Assembly (NCBI GenBank): GCA_027924585.1
Contig: BSBM01000865.1
Span: forward strand, 7,181,001 to 7,245,000
DNA length: 64,000 bases
DNA from: Larix kaempferi
Lineage: Eukaryota > Streptophyta > Pinopsida > Pinales > Pinaceae
Direction: 5' to 3'
Shown: positions 1 through 11,333 of the stretch, piece by piece
Layout of the letters: the number at the start of each line of letters is the position of its first letter
How positions within the stretch are numbered: the first letter of the stretch is position 1
Notes under the pieces: generated by a model
Databases searched by the model: none
Seen by the model: only the letters and a program-made list of their open reading frames with translations
Told to the model about the DNA's origin: nothing
Program-made: the position numbers and the translations under genes

Positions 1-1920
1 AAAAACCAGAAATCACAACTTTGAATTAAGCCACATTTTGAAGTGCCAAAAATGCCCAGAAATTTGTGTGGACAGTAAAATCCAATGGGGGATCCATAGA
101 CCTAAGCATATTTGAGAGTGTTATATTCCCATAAATCCATGTGAAAACCTCCATTTGATATCCGAAAAATCCAATTATGGGACAGAGTCATTTGGCTGTA
201 TAATTGAGGAAATCCAAGCATGAATGACTGAGAATAAGATAGAACAGAGGTTGGAATTGCTTGGAAAACCCACTGAAGGCTAGAATCTCAAGAATTTAGC
301 AGCTTGCACCTTTCTATTCCCACCCTGAAGAGAACGGGAGGGAAGGGGCACCTGAGGGACTGTGTAGCAGAGAACAGGACCTTCCTTGTGTTGGGTGTGG
401 TAGGTATTGTGTGTGCCAAGGTTGTTTGGATTTAATTGAAGTTTTTGTATATCTGTGGTTGATATCACTGGCTTATAATCCTCCTCCTTTGTCTCTTGCA
501 TGCTTGATAAACCCAACTGTGTGTTGGATTAACATGAATGTTTGCGTGAACCCATGGTTGTGAGTGAGCTTGTTTAATTCCTCCTTAGTCGATACACAGC
601 CCAACTCGGGTGTGGTCTCTCAGCTGAAATAATATAGGCTGGATAGAGACCTATGGTTGGGTGGAACGTTGCTCTCACATAGCCATTTTCTTGGACAAAT
701 TCATTTTAAAGATAAGTATTCTCTGTGGTTTAAATTATGTCCATTTTGTGTTTTGTGATGTCTTAATTTGTTGACTGTTATTGATATATTGAATGCATGA
801 TGCAATTGTTTGTGGATAATGTTTTCATTCCATTGTGTTTATTTGCATATGAATATGCACACATGAGTTTTATTTATTATGAATTTTTATTCATGAATGT
901 GGTTGAGTTTCCCAAATAATCCCAGAATGTTAGTCATGTTCCCTTCCTTGGATTGGATCGGAGGGAGGGGACGTGACACATATCCTCCTCCCAACCATGT
1001 ACAAGGCCCTAATATCAATAAATGGTTCTCAAAATCTCCAAATGAAGTATGTATCAACAGTTGGAAGCCAAAGAACCCTAAGACATGTCCTATATGGAGG
1101 TTTGAAAGCTCATTTATTTCTCTTGAGCTCTAAGTTTGTACATTTAGGGAATAAATCCTAGGTTTCCTACATTTACCATGTATTGAGTCATGACTTGTAT
1201 ACGTGGCTCAAAAATTCCCATTGGTCATTCTATCCCTCTTGTATTCTCACATAGAGAAAAAATGCACCTAGTAGATGCCAAATGTTATGGTTCAAGACCT
1301 TGTTCATGTCCCTCAAGCCCTAGAAGATTTTCTTAGGACCTATGGCCTAGGTTTCATCCTTTGACCACTTCCATATCCTAAGAACCAATTTTCGTGTTCA
1401 AAACCTCCAAATAATGTCCATATCCTCATCAATAATATAAATATTCACAACGATATCTAGTCCCTCAACACCAACACTTGGTGTTCATAACCTCCTAATT
1501 AGATTTGAATATGCTCATATGGAGGCCAAACATCCCTTGGTCCTAAATGTGTTGTGATTTGACACATAATTCTTGGTCCTAAATGCATAGAAGCTTTGTT
1601 AGGGAACAAGGCCTAGGTTTACTCTATTGAACATGTTCATGGTCCCAAGAACCATACCTAATTTCAACAAACTAGTTATTGCATCGAGGTCAACAATCAA
1701 AGGAAAAGGATACCCTTCAGATGTCAACTGTTATTATTTAAGGAATTATTCATGGCTTGGGATGCTTAGAATCAATTGAGATATAAGGATTCTAGATGAG
1801 GTCTCTAGGGTTATAGGTCGACATTATGAATTCCAGTACTATATTTGTTTTTTCCTGGTTTCTAGGGCTAGATCAAGGTCTTTAAGCTATATTAGGTTAT
1901 ATTTATTAGAAGGAAAATGT
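1..1920. other. Unassigned AT-rich DNA left of the LINE
   Basis: No coding, RNA or repeat structure could be supported here. Reading frames are short (under 80 codons) and have no motif I recognise. The stretch ends at the LINE target-site duplication. It is probably the older sequence into which the LINE jumped, because the sequence after 8775 continues from it once the LINE is removed. Confidence 0.5.
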
Positions 1921-1938
1921 AGATATAGCTTCCAATAT
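1921..1938. repeat. LINE target-site duplication, left copy
   Basis: The 18 bases AGATATAGCTTCCAATAT are repeated without mismatch at 8758-8775. The bases outside differ (T before this copy, C before the other; T after this copy, G after the other), so the match is bounded. Target-primed reverse transcription by L1-type LINEs leaves TSDs of this length. Confidence 0.95.
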
Positions 1939-1947
1939 TTTTTTTTT
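1939..1947 (-). other. LINE poly(A) tail
   Basis: A run of T on the plus strand directly abuts the left TSD; on the minus strand it is the 3' poly(A) tail. The 3' UTR between the ORF2 stop (2309) and the tail is about 360 bases. Confidence 0.85.
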
Positions 1948-2308
1948 CCTCGGAAAAAAAGTGTAATTTTATTTCAGCAGAGGTGAAAAAATTACATTCT
2001 GTATATGCGTAGAAGCATACAATTGTCCAATTAAGGATAAAAAAAAAAACAGCCCAAAAAGAATTTGGTTCAGTACATCCATCCAGTATGTTCATTGTCA
2101 TAAAGACAATGTCTGTATAATCCAAAAAAATAAAACCACAATAGAAAGATACAAAATTTAAAATACTACAAAATTTTCTGGTGACTCCCCAAGCCTCCTG
2201 AAAGTGTCCACAGTAATAACATTACAGCTTTGAAATAACCTCAAAAAAACCTCACAGCCAACAGAAGTAGCAAAAAACAGTTCCATAGTTTTCAGTAAAA
2301 CATGATCA

Positions 2309-4280
2309 TTATGTTTGATCCAGTTCCATTCCCTGCCCTTGTAAAAGCATTCCATCAATGAAGGGTCTATGATAGTACTCATACAGTATTCCATTCCTGT
2401 ATTCCTTCACTTTCCACATCCCCATTGCCAAGTCCCTGCCAATCTTAGAAGCCTTGTTCGCCTCCTTGTTGTTCTCCCTAAAAACATGTCTGCAAGAAAA
2501 ATGTAAAAAGGAAAGTTTCAGTTGCAGAATGTCCAGAAGAATGTTTTCAAGTCTAAGATCCTTGCATTGTTGTGTGCCATTGGTCCAATTTGTGACATTC
2601 ATAGAATCACCATACACATTTATCTGTTGACAGCCCTTTTCCTTTGCAAAGATGAGAAGAAGTTTTAAGCTCATGAATTCAGCATAATTATTTCCACCCT
2701 CCCCCAGTCCCCAGAAAAGGTGGTATGTGTGGGTTAATGAAAGATGTAGGATAGCCCCACCCCCGCAGTTGTGTCCAAAGGTAGATCCATCATAAAAACC
2801 CCAAGGCATAGTCTCGTCAATGTCCAGAGCAAGGACCTCTCTTTGTTTTGTCACTTTAATGTGATGTGGGAAAGCCTCACGGTAACCACAAATCTGTATA
2901 GCAGTAACCACCAGGGTACAGTTTTTTTCATTGAATATCATTCCATTCCAAGCCAACCAAATGCCCCATGCCACCAATAATGGGAGATTCATGAAGGTTT
3001 TTCCAATAAGGTCCATAACCCACTGTGTCCAGGCCGAAAGCACCGAAACCCCTGCCCAATTAAATAAGGAATTATAAGTTCTGGAGCATTCCGCCCATAC
3101 TTGCACTGTGTATGGACATTGGAGGAGTAAGTGACAACAGGTTTCCTCGCTGGCTTTGCATAAAATGCACCAGCCCGGCCCAGTCCAGTTCTTCCTCTGT
3201 AAAAAATCCCAGGTGGGTATAGTATTTTCGAGGACATTCCACATAAAAAGACGATGTTTCAATGGGCAATTTATTTTCGAAATTTTTTTCCACCACCCAA
3301 CCAGCTCACGTGGATTCATGAAGTGACTCAGGCTGATGTATCCATCCTTGGGTGTGTACAAGCCATTTGGAGCACCTTCCAAGACCAAACAGTCATCCCT
3401 GTCCCGGATGTGTATATGTGATCGTGTTAGAGCACCGTAATATGTCCTCAAGTCCACCCGCTCAGCCACGGATAGTGCCAATGATTCTGCATCAACCCAT
3501 GACTGATTCCACGGGTGGATCCTATCCTGAACAGGAAGTTGAGATAAGTAAGTAATACCCAAATCCAGCAAAGAAATAATCAATTCACCTGATAAGATGT
3601 GATGACCAGCACTCTCATACCAGGGATCCTCCCCAACACAAAGAGCCTGTCCATTCCCAACATTCCAAGCAAGCAGATCTCCTACCACCGGGAAAGAATT
3701 GATGACAGCTTTCCAAATAACAGAACAACCAACATGTGACTTGTCCACCGACCGCACCCATTCCACAATTGATACAGGGGTAATATACTTCCGAATGACC
3801 ACTTTAGTCCAAATGCTCTCAGATTTTAACAGTCTCCACACCCCTTTTGCTGCCAAAGCCCTTGCGAAAAGATGAATATTTTTAAGACCCCACCCCCCTA
3901 AGGATTTTGGAATGGCGATCTTTTGCCATCGAACCCATGGGGAAACAAAGTCTCCCTTACCGCTCCATATAAAAGGAAAGCATAATTTTCTAGCTTTCTC
4001 TAGCGTTCCTTTTGGAATCCATGAGAGGGACATCCAATAGACTGGGATGGCCTCTAATACCGATTTCACCAGAACCAGCCTTCTTGCACGTGATAGCCAC
4101 CTGTGACTCCAAACCTTCAACCGTTTGTGTATTTTTTCAATAAGCCATTGCCAATCCTGTTTTGTATAGGCATTTGGTTTTAAATGAAACCCAAGGTAAC
4201 AAAAACCATCTTCAAGGTGTAAGAATGTATATGGGAAGATCCTATGGATAGCCACAATCTCACATTCCCTGAGCAAGTGT
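2309..4280 (-). pseudogene. LINE ORF2, C-terminal part: RT thumb, zinc-binding region, RNase H
   Basis: This open stretch continues the reverse transcriptase in a new frame, after a one-base shift near 4260 that stops the upstream frame. It starts with the RT connection region (FCYLGFHLKP; KVWSHRWLSRARRLVL). Next comes the region typical of plant LINEs containing WKKI, CPLKHRLFMWN and a Cys/His cluster (WCILCKASEETCCHLLLQCP). The end is a type-I RNase H fold with acidic residues in FYDGST, YAEFMSL and VYGDSM, and a late FRENNKEANKAS segment. The usual Asp in this last segment reads Glu, so RNase H activity is uncertain. RNase H would remove the RNA template strand during element copying. Confidence 0.9.
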
Positions 4281-5639
4281 GGACTTCCTCTCATTGATCT
4301 CCATACCCGTAGCCTTAGAGAAAAGTTGAAAAATGTCCTGTAGGGTTTCCATGGCCTTAGCCGAACCAGTGCAAAAGATGATAATATCATCCACGAACAG
4401 CAAATGTGAGATAAAAAAATCAGGAGCCACTTGGATACCATGGAGAGTGCCATCCCTACATGCTTTTTTCAGTGCTTTACTAAGCCCTTCAGCAACCAGC
4501 AGGAAAAGTAAAGGGGATAGTGGGAAACCCTGTTGAAGGCCTCTTTCAGACCGGAAAAAAGGAGAGGTTGCACCATTGATGAGAACCGCGAAGGATACCG
4601 TAGAAATACAACTCATAATCCACCTGATAAAATCCACAGCAAAACCCAGATGAGTGAGGAGTAAATGAATATACAGCCAACTCACCTTATCATATGCTTT
4701 TGACAAATCAATCATGATAATGGCTCCTTTGATTTTCCTAGCTTTCATACTATGGATGCTCTCCTGAGCTACACCAATAGCCTCATGTATTTGTCGTCCT
4801 TCCAGAAACCCAAATTGTTCCTCCGAAATATGTTTGGACAGAATACCCTTAAGCCGCTTAGCGATGATTTTTGACACCACCTTATATACACAGTTGCACA
4901 AAGAGATGGGTCTGAAGTCACTTAAAGAAGAGGAGTTGTCAGTTTTTGGTATAAGAGCAATAAAGGTGGAGTTCAGGGCAGCTGGAATTCTCCCCGATCT
5001 TTGAGTGTCATCAACCATCTGCAACAGGTCATTTCCAATAAGTTCAAAGAGTGCCAGTATGAATTCCACCGTCCATCCATCCGGTCCCGGGCTTTTGTCT
5101 TTTTGGAAGCTCTGTAAAACGCCCTTCAATTCTTCTTCAGTGACAACAGCCATCAAGGAGTGATTGTCTTCCTCTTCCACAAATTGAGGAAAGAATTGAG
5201 CCATCCTGACCACCTCCAAAATGTTAGCCTGTGCAGGGGCTTTGAAAAGTGTTTTGAAATGATTTACCCCAACCCCATCCATACTATCAAAAGATGTCTG
5301 GGTATTCCCCAAAGAGTCTTCCAAACACCAAATGGTATTGGCCGCCTTCCTTCCCTTGGCATATGCATGGAAAAATTTTGTGTTCTCATCCCCATCCGAT
5401 AGCCATATAGCCCTGCTCTTTAAACGCCATGTTTCCTCTTTTTCCAATAATAGCTTATTTCTCCTACCTTCCAGTGCAACCAAAAGGTCTTTCTCTTCTG
5501 GTGTTCCCAGACCTCCAGATCCAGATTCATAAACGGACTGCAGCTCCAGTTCAATTGACTTTAATTCTCTATCATCTCTATGGTTCTTTTCATAAGCCCA
5601 AGCCTTCACCGGCCTTTTTATCCTTTTGATATTGTCCAA
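4260..5639 (-). pseudogene. LINE ORF2, reverse transcriptase domain
   Basis: This is the RVT_1 domain of a non-LTR retrotransposon. Motifs appear in canonical order: KSPGPDGWTVEF, FIALIPK, DFRPISLCNCVYKVVSKIIA, QFGFLEGRQI, IMIDLSKAYDKVSW (first catalytic Asp), RGLQQGFPLSPLLF and LLFVDDIIIF (FVDD catalytic pair near 4386-4397, where FADD is more usual). The enzyme would copy element RNA at a nicked chromosomal target. It is in frame with the endonuclease upstream apart from a single TAG at 5682-5684. The frame is lost at its 3' end near 4260, where coding continues in another frame. Confidence 0.95.
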
Positions 5640-5684
5640 GAACTGCTGAGAGGCAGAGGGGCCCTCCCTAGGGTTGAAGGGTAC

Positions 5685-6473
5685 CTAATGGGATCCAATA
5701 AGGTCAGTAAAGGTCTCATCATTTAACCATATCTTATTAAATTTAAGCGGCCCAGCTGGTTTCGAAGGACCATCCCGCATCTCCAGGAAGATAGGGAAGT
5801 GATCAAAAGAGCCCCTCGAGCCAACCCACTGCCTCAGTAGATAATTCCTATCTACAAAAAGATCAGACACCAGAAAACGATCCAAGCATTTTTCAACTCT
5901 GTAATCTCCAGTTCTGTTATTTCTCCAGGTAGGTTTAAGGAGAGTTGGCTCAATATCAAGCAATTTTTGTGTGACCAACTGGTGTGTGAAGAAGTCAGTC
6001 AAAGGATCTGGCCGAGCTCTGCTTCCCCATACTTATGACAGCCCAAGAGAGAAATTCAGATCCCCTCCGAGTAAAAGGTTCCCTTCTTGTAACAAGGGGT
6101 GAGAGAAAAGGGATTCCCAGAAAGGAACCCGGTTCAAATATGGTCCATAGATATTAACCACCATGAAAGTATCACCAAAATCCAAAGACGAGCAGGTCAT
6201 CCCCAAAGCCCCTTCCATTCCCCAAAGATTATGGCACAGAACAGAATGGGTATTCCAACCAATAGCCTGTCCACCAGACCGGCCCCGAGCATCCAAGGTG
6301 GCAAAAGACCAGCCACCAAACCAACATTCAAGTAAAGTTTTAATAGTCTCACCAACACCCATAGTTTCCTGAAGCAGAATGATATCCGGTTGTTCAATAG
6401 ATACCACTCTGCGAAGTGCTGATCTTTTGTGGGGACCAGCACGACCCCGACAGTTAAATAACATTAATTTCAT
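5685..6473 (-). pseudogene. LINE ORF2, APE-type endonuclease domain
   Basis: This N-terminal endonuclease nicks the target DNA. Conserved blocks are LMLFNCRG (Asn), IILLQET (catalytic Glu), VVNIYGPY, LLGGDLNFSLG (Asp/Asn pair), PTWRN, LDRFLVS and the terminal SFDHFPI, with the catalytic Asp-His. A stop and frame break occurs around 6003-6033, between the GGDLN and TWRN blocks; otherwise all catalytic blocks are kept. The start is the ATG at 6473-6471. The ORF1 stop codon TGA overlaps it by one base (TGATG), so ORF2 was probably translated by termination-reinitiation. Confidence 0.9.
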
Positions 6474-8491
6474 CAACGACCCCTCTTCTGGGCACGCACT
6501 GCTCTAAGCGCTCGATCAATAGTCACCTGTTTACCTTCCATGAGGTCCAATTTAGCCTTGGATTGTGCTTTTGAGAGATGGGATTTCCTGCCCCGACCCT
6601 TACCATTTTTGCCAGTTTTGCTTACCCCAGCTCCCAACCCCCCCGGGGAGATTTTCGAAAGGGAACGCAGGAAATATCCAGAGTCAGATGAGGTGGTAGG
6701 GGAGGAGGATGAGGGGGCTTCAATAGTCCCAGGATCGACCTCAGGGGGGGGTGTCAAGTAGCATCACCCCAGGATATGGCAATGTAGATGAGCAAGAGGG
6801 GAGGTCCGGGTCTAAACAAGTAGGATTTTCCAACTCCATTGCCGAAGAGATATTCAATTTATTCAAAGCCTCTATCCAGTCTGGATTTTTGAAAGACAAA
6901 TTCTTTAAAACAAAATGAATGGAGAGGGGTTTAATGGAATGAGTTATACCCGCAGACGATGTCCCAAGTTCCATGATAGCTGCTGGATGTGTAGGCTCAA
7001 TAGCAGTAGTTCCAGGTAGAGTTTCCCCAGTATGTGCACATCCAATCCCCACTCCTGTTGAATGTCAGCAACCCCTGCCACAATAGCATCTGAAACCGGT
7101 AGAGCAGTACTCATGGGACGAGGATCTACCAGGTCCCGAGGAGGAACGTGTCCCACGTCCTCGGCCAAACCCACATTTTGAGGGTTTTTAGCCAAAGGGA
7201 TATCCAGAGGAGGAGTGACATCCACAACAGTAGAGGCTTTATGCGGACCATTATTTTTCCTTCGAAAAGGAAGCTTACATTCAGCGACCGGATGGCCATA
7301 AGCATGGCAGCGACGGCATCTGAAAGGAACATTTTATTAGTCCAATTTCTGCACATAAACATAGGGTCCCCAACTGAGGGTAACATCCGGTACTAGCCCT
7401 TCCCTGATATTCAAATTGACCAGTATACGAGCAGCCTTCCTCTGGCGGGTATGAAGAAAACTATAGTCACCATCCAAATATGTACCAATCATGTTTCCAA
7501 TCCCTCTGAAATGTCGCTTCGACCAGTAATGTAGGGGTAAACCAGGGAGCCGAACCCACAATGGAACAATATCCAATCGTTCCTGACTAGCATCAAACAA
7601 TGGATGCCAAGGTTTTATCATGACCAGGAAGTGATCCCAACTCTAGTTTGAATTAAGAACCCATCTGGTATGTTCCTCCTCATGGAAGTTGAAAGAAAAC
7701 CAGTTGCGTGTAAGCTCCACTACTTCCGGAGCATAGCCCAAAACCCCAGCCCATTTTTCCCCCACCCAAGCTTCAATGGTGCGGAGAGAGAAGGATCTGC
7801 CCAATGCTTTGCCAACCAAAGTGATACTGGTCATCTTGACCAATTGATTCCACTCGATATCTTCCCCCAAGGCGTAATTGTATTTAGTCCTGCTAAGTTT
7901 CAACCAGCGCTTCCTGCCTCGTTTCCCCTGCTGAGTATTATCCCTCAAAGAAGGTCCTCCCCAATCATCCGAGCGTGTGCCTGAGCCCACACAAGGACTG
8001 GCAAACCCATGTTGTTCGTGAAGTTCTAGGTGCCTTGTCCTCGTGCCGTCCCCAACCTCCGCAGCGTATGATACGGGAAGAGGAGCCGATGTAGGATAAA
8101 CCCCACCAACAGTTCCCTAATAGCCGTTAGTAATAGAGATAGAACCCTTAATTCTACCCGTCGAGTCCTCCAACGCAGTAAGTACCTATTCCGAGGTCCA
8201 CAGAGACCCAACTTCCTTCAATGGGGCAATTGGTGAGGTACTGGGTAAGGGAGCAGATATCGGTCCTGAACCAGGAGAGATTTCTAAAAAAATGGATGGT
8301 GAGAACCCAAGAGCGAAACTATTCTCCACAGCAGATATACCCTCCACCTCACCTCCACCAGGATACACCCCCACCTGCCACCCGGTGCCCGAAGGTTGAG
8401 TCCATATGGGCACATCATCGGATGGGTCATAGGAATAATCCACACGGTCGTCATAGGAAGCCATAGATAGGCAAGAAAACCACCACACCAC
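6473..8491 (-). pseudogene. LINE ORF1 (gag-like nucleic-acid-binding protein), frameshifted
   Basis: ORF1 can be followed through several frames. The N-terminus is acidic (MASYDDRVDYSYDPSDD). A DUF4283-like region follows (about 7337-7990), with SITLVGKALGRSFSLRTIEA and LDIVPLWVRLPGLPLHYW, the signature of plant L1 ORF1. A CCHC zinc knuckle (7277-7318), a low-complexity linker and a basic Ser/Lys-rich tail (to 6473) complete it. Frame breaks lie near 8200, 8010, 7630, 7340 and in the C-rich run near 6745. The product would coat element RNA. Its stop overlaps the ORF2 start. Confidence 0.85.
7277..7318 (-). other. CCHC zinc knuckle of LINE ORF1
   Basis: Minus-strand translation gives CRRCHAYGHPVAEC, an exact C-x2-C-x4-H-x4-C knuckle. 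It lies just after the DUF4283-like part, the usual position in plant L1 ORF1 proteins. Confidence 0.9.
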
Positions 8492-8757
8492 AGTAACACA
8501 GGTAAAAAAGTAGATACAAACAACCTAGGGTAAAACAAGCACAGGGTTTAAGCAGTAGAACCGTGAGAAATGGGGTTCACAAAACGTCAAGTATCACCAC
8601 AAACCGTGCAGAGAAGCCGACAACCCGCGTCCCCTTCCGACATCAGCAGGTCGTCCAGTGCCCAACCCGTGAACCTAGGGTTCCGCCATTGCCCAGGAAA
8701 ACGGACCTCCATCGCTGTTCATTCTCCTCTATTCTCCATATCAAAAGGCTTGTTTTC

Positions 8758-8775
8758 AGATATAGCTTCCAATAT
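8758..8775. repeat. LINE target-site duplication, right copy
   Basis: Identical over 18 bases to 1921-1938. This fixes the 5' end of the minus-strand LINE at 8757. Confidence 0.95.
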
Positions 8776-9098
8776 GTATAGTGTGATTGTGATATATTTC
8801 AGTTTGTAATTATTTCCTCTTGTGATCAGGGAGGATGTCAACATTATTGATCTAGTGGCTTGGGAGCATGTAGGGGTAACTGTAGCACCCAAGATATTAA
8901 TATCAATTGTTTCTTCCATCCATGATACTTCCAAATATATAGTGGAGGAGAGGTGTGATGATGAGATTGAATTCATCCATGCACACTCTAGTTATTTATT
9001 AGAGAGGCGTGATTCCTTAATGGAAGACGTTGTTGAGGGTGATTCAAGATTCGTAGATAATGTGAGCATTACAAAGTATAGAGCCATGGATTATCCCT
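8776..9098 (+). other. Unidentified reading frame between LINE and chromovirus LTR
   Basis: An open frame starts at 8822 and runs to 9211, but the part after about 9098 would lie in the putative chromovirus LTR. The peptide has no motif I recognise (it begins MIREDVNIIDLVAWEHVG). It could be a remnant of an older element or gene exon; a possible splice acceptor (ATCAG/GGAGG) lies near 8829. Function unknown. Confidence 0.3.
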
Positions 9099-9689
9099 TG
9101 TGTCACACACCCCAAAATACCTATAATATACAAAAAAAATGCATGTATACTTTTGTACTTCTAGTATCATTGAATCAAATTACTTTACTTGATTTACATA
9201 CTGGACTCTAACAAAATTTATTTTATGCTGACAGGGTTTAGCTTCACTTCTTGAGATCATAGATCAACCAAGGTGAGCTCCTATCAAAACTCTTTAGCAG
9301 CATGTCAAGGTTATGTTCTTGAATAGCATCAGAGGTCTAGGACTCAGTCCTAAATACATTTGTTACAATTATATGCTAGGGTATAGGCTCTAAGCCTTAC
9401 TTCTTTTATGAGCATACTAGTTTAGGATTATACGAATCCTACATAAGTATTTAACCTAGGACATTTAGCATGATAAGGGTTTAAACCCTACAAAACCTTG
9501 CATGAAATTAATTTAGGTTACTAACGTGTATCTTCTGCATTTTCCAAATTATAATTTCTTTGTTATTATTTAAGAAAATGCGGATTGCGAATCTCCATAA
9601 TTTTAATTGTTATTTCTTAAGGTTTTTGCATTCTTGACTTCCACGTTGCGGATTCGGGTTGTGGGACCTAAAATTATAAGGATGAGTTT

Positions 9690-10090
9690 CAACTGTTTCC
9701 GCATTCCCGACTTCCGTTGCGTGGATTTTGGGTTTCGGGACTTCAACTTTTCAATTGTTTATTTTTAACAATTCTGCATTCTAACATTCTGGTTGAGGAT
9801 TCAGTAGACTGCGAAATGCGGGATTGTGGAACTTCAATTTTTCAAGGTTTAAATTTAGTGATTCCGCATTCCAACATTCCAATTGTGGATTCAAAGGAAT
9901 GCGCAATGCAGGTTGCGGAACTTCAACTTTTCAAGGATTAAAATTAGCAATTCTGCATTCCAAATTTGTGATTGTGGATTCGTTGGACTATGGAATGCGG
10001 GTTTGCAAAACTGCAACTTTTCATAGTTTGAAAAATAGTGATTTCACATTCCGATTGCGGATTTGCTGGATTCGATGGCTTACGAAAATT
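9690..10090. repeat. Degenerate tandem repeat of about 90 bp
   Basis: The motif CTTCAACTTTTCAAGG and variants recur at about 9742, 9832, 9921 and 10011 (spacing 90, 89, 90). Each is followed by GCATTCC and GTGGATTC blocks. Short plus-strand reading frames here are by-products of the repeats. Confidence 0.75.
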
Positions 10091-10850
10091 TTTAACAGGT
10101 AAAACCATATCTTAGAAATTGTCTTGAACTTGTAAATAGTTACAGTTTATTCAAGATCTAGGGTTTGAACACTGTATTAACAAGCCACTTGGACATATTC
10201 AGAACTTGTCCTTTGATTTTATATATGTATCCAATGGAAAATTTAAGCTATTATGTTATGCTTATAAATAAAATTTTGTTTAAATTTTGGAAACTAAAAT
10301 GCTTGTTAAAGCCATTCGGCTCTACATAGGTTATATATATATGTTTCTATTCTAGTTTTATTACTTAGCCCTTTTGAATTCTATTTCATTTTAATCTATA
10401 AATGCATATATGAAAAACATTCAATGATACATTATTTGATGCATAAGTATAAACTTCTAAATAAAAAAAACTAAATGAAGGATGTTACAGTAAAACATTA
10501 AATGATAACATGCATAAGCAGTATAGTCATTTCTGAATAAAAATTTAGGAATCATTTAGAGTGACTAGTAATTTCATAATAGTATAACAATAGTGGATAA
10601 CATAGATAAGCAATGTAATCATTCTTCCTAGCAATTTATATATCATTTATAGTAAACAAAAATTTTAGAAATAAAGTACATGGAACCTGAACCAATAGAG
10701 GAAAATCAAAACTAAAGGTCGTCGTTCCACCCAACCAATCTTCCAGAATAGCCAAATTACTTTTTCTGAAACCCCCGAGCCTGTTTGTTGAACCACAAGG
10801 ACAAATACTGGTCACAGAATTCCTCTTGCTAAAGCTAGGTCACAATATCA

Positions 10851-10959
10851 CTTCATCATAAGCCTCTTACTCATTGGATGAACTCAATACTTATCATATT
10901 CTCCCCTTCATCATAAGCCTCCTGCTCAGTGGATGAATTCAATACTTTATAGTATTTTC
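10851..10959. repeat. 55-bp direct duplication
   Basis: CTTCATCATAAGCCTC followed by CTCAxTGGATGAAxTCAATACTT occurs twice, starting at 10851 and 10906, with a few mismatches. It lies inside the putative chromovirus LTR. Confidence 0.75.
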
Positions 10960-11295
10960 CTAGGACTTAGCTCATTTATGAGGCACCTACTCGTAACTGC
11001 TCAAACAGGAGTCTCGAACTGATTTTTAGGGAGGATGCCTTCTGCATCATTGTGCCTTTATTAGGAAGTCTTTCCATAATAAGTTTTCCTCTTTACACTT
11101 GTCATTTCTCCTTATGGGTTAGCAAATACTCTTCAACAACTATTTTAGTTTTGATTCCCTCGGGTATTTAATAATTTAAAATTAATAATTCATTTACAAA
11201 TATCTTGACCTCACTTGGTGAATAATGCAAATCAAATAATAACATATGGTCCTTAATAAATATAAGTGTTTTGGTTCTTCGGTGTATTACATACA

Positions 11296-11306
11296 CCTCC
11301 CCTTAG
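11296..11306 (-). promoter_or_regulatory. Polypurine tract of the chromovirus
   Basis: The minus strand reads CTAAGGGGAGG directly before TGTATG. This is the position and composition of the plus-strand primer next to a 3' LTR. Confidence 0.75.
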
Positions 11307-11333
11307 AAATTAACACCATCCTCACTGTTATTT

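Larger units (their letters stand above)
1939..8757 (-). mobile_element. Near full-length L1-type LINE retrotransposon with RNase H
   Basis: The element is about 6.8 kb on the minus strand, bounded by perfect 18-bp TSDs. It has the two-ORF plan of plant L1 elements. ORF1 has a DUF4283-like region and a CCHC zinc knuckle. ORF2 has an APE-type endonuclease, reverse transcriptase, a zinc-binding region and a terminal RNase H domain. The 3' end, at low coordinates, has a short poly(A) tail read as T on the plus strand. The 5' end at 8757 precedes ORF1 by about 270 bases, so 5' truncation, common in LINEs, is absent or slight. Both ORFs have a few frameshifts or stops, so this copy is inactive. 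The intact TSD argues for a fairly recent insertion. Plant L1 elements with an acquired RNase H are known; this copy fits that group. Confidence 0.95.
9099..11295 (-). repeat. Putative 3' LTR of the split chromovirus
   Basis: On the minus strand this block starts TGTATGTAATACACC immediately after a polypurine tract (11296-11306), which is strong evidence for the LTR start at 11295. The other end is uncertain. I place it at 9099, where the minus strand would end GGGGTGTGTGACACA, giving TG...CA termini and an LTR of about 2.2 kb. The partner LTR is not in the window, so neither the end nor the TSD can be confirmed. It contains a degenerate repeat of about 90 bp and a 55-bp direct duplication. 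Confidence 0.45.

Noticed and set aside
897-1161. Short plus-strand frames
   Set aside because: Under 80 codons, overlapping in two frames, no motif or supporting signal.
8563-8809. Plus-strand frames opposite the LINE 5' end
   Set aside because: They lie antisense to the LINE leader and run across its TSD; shadows only.
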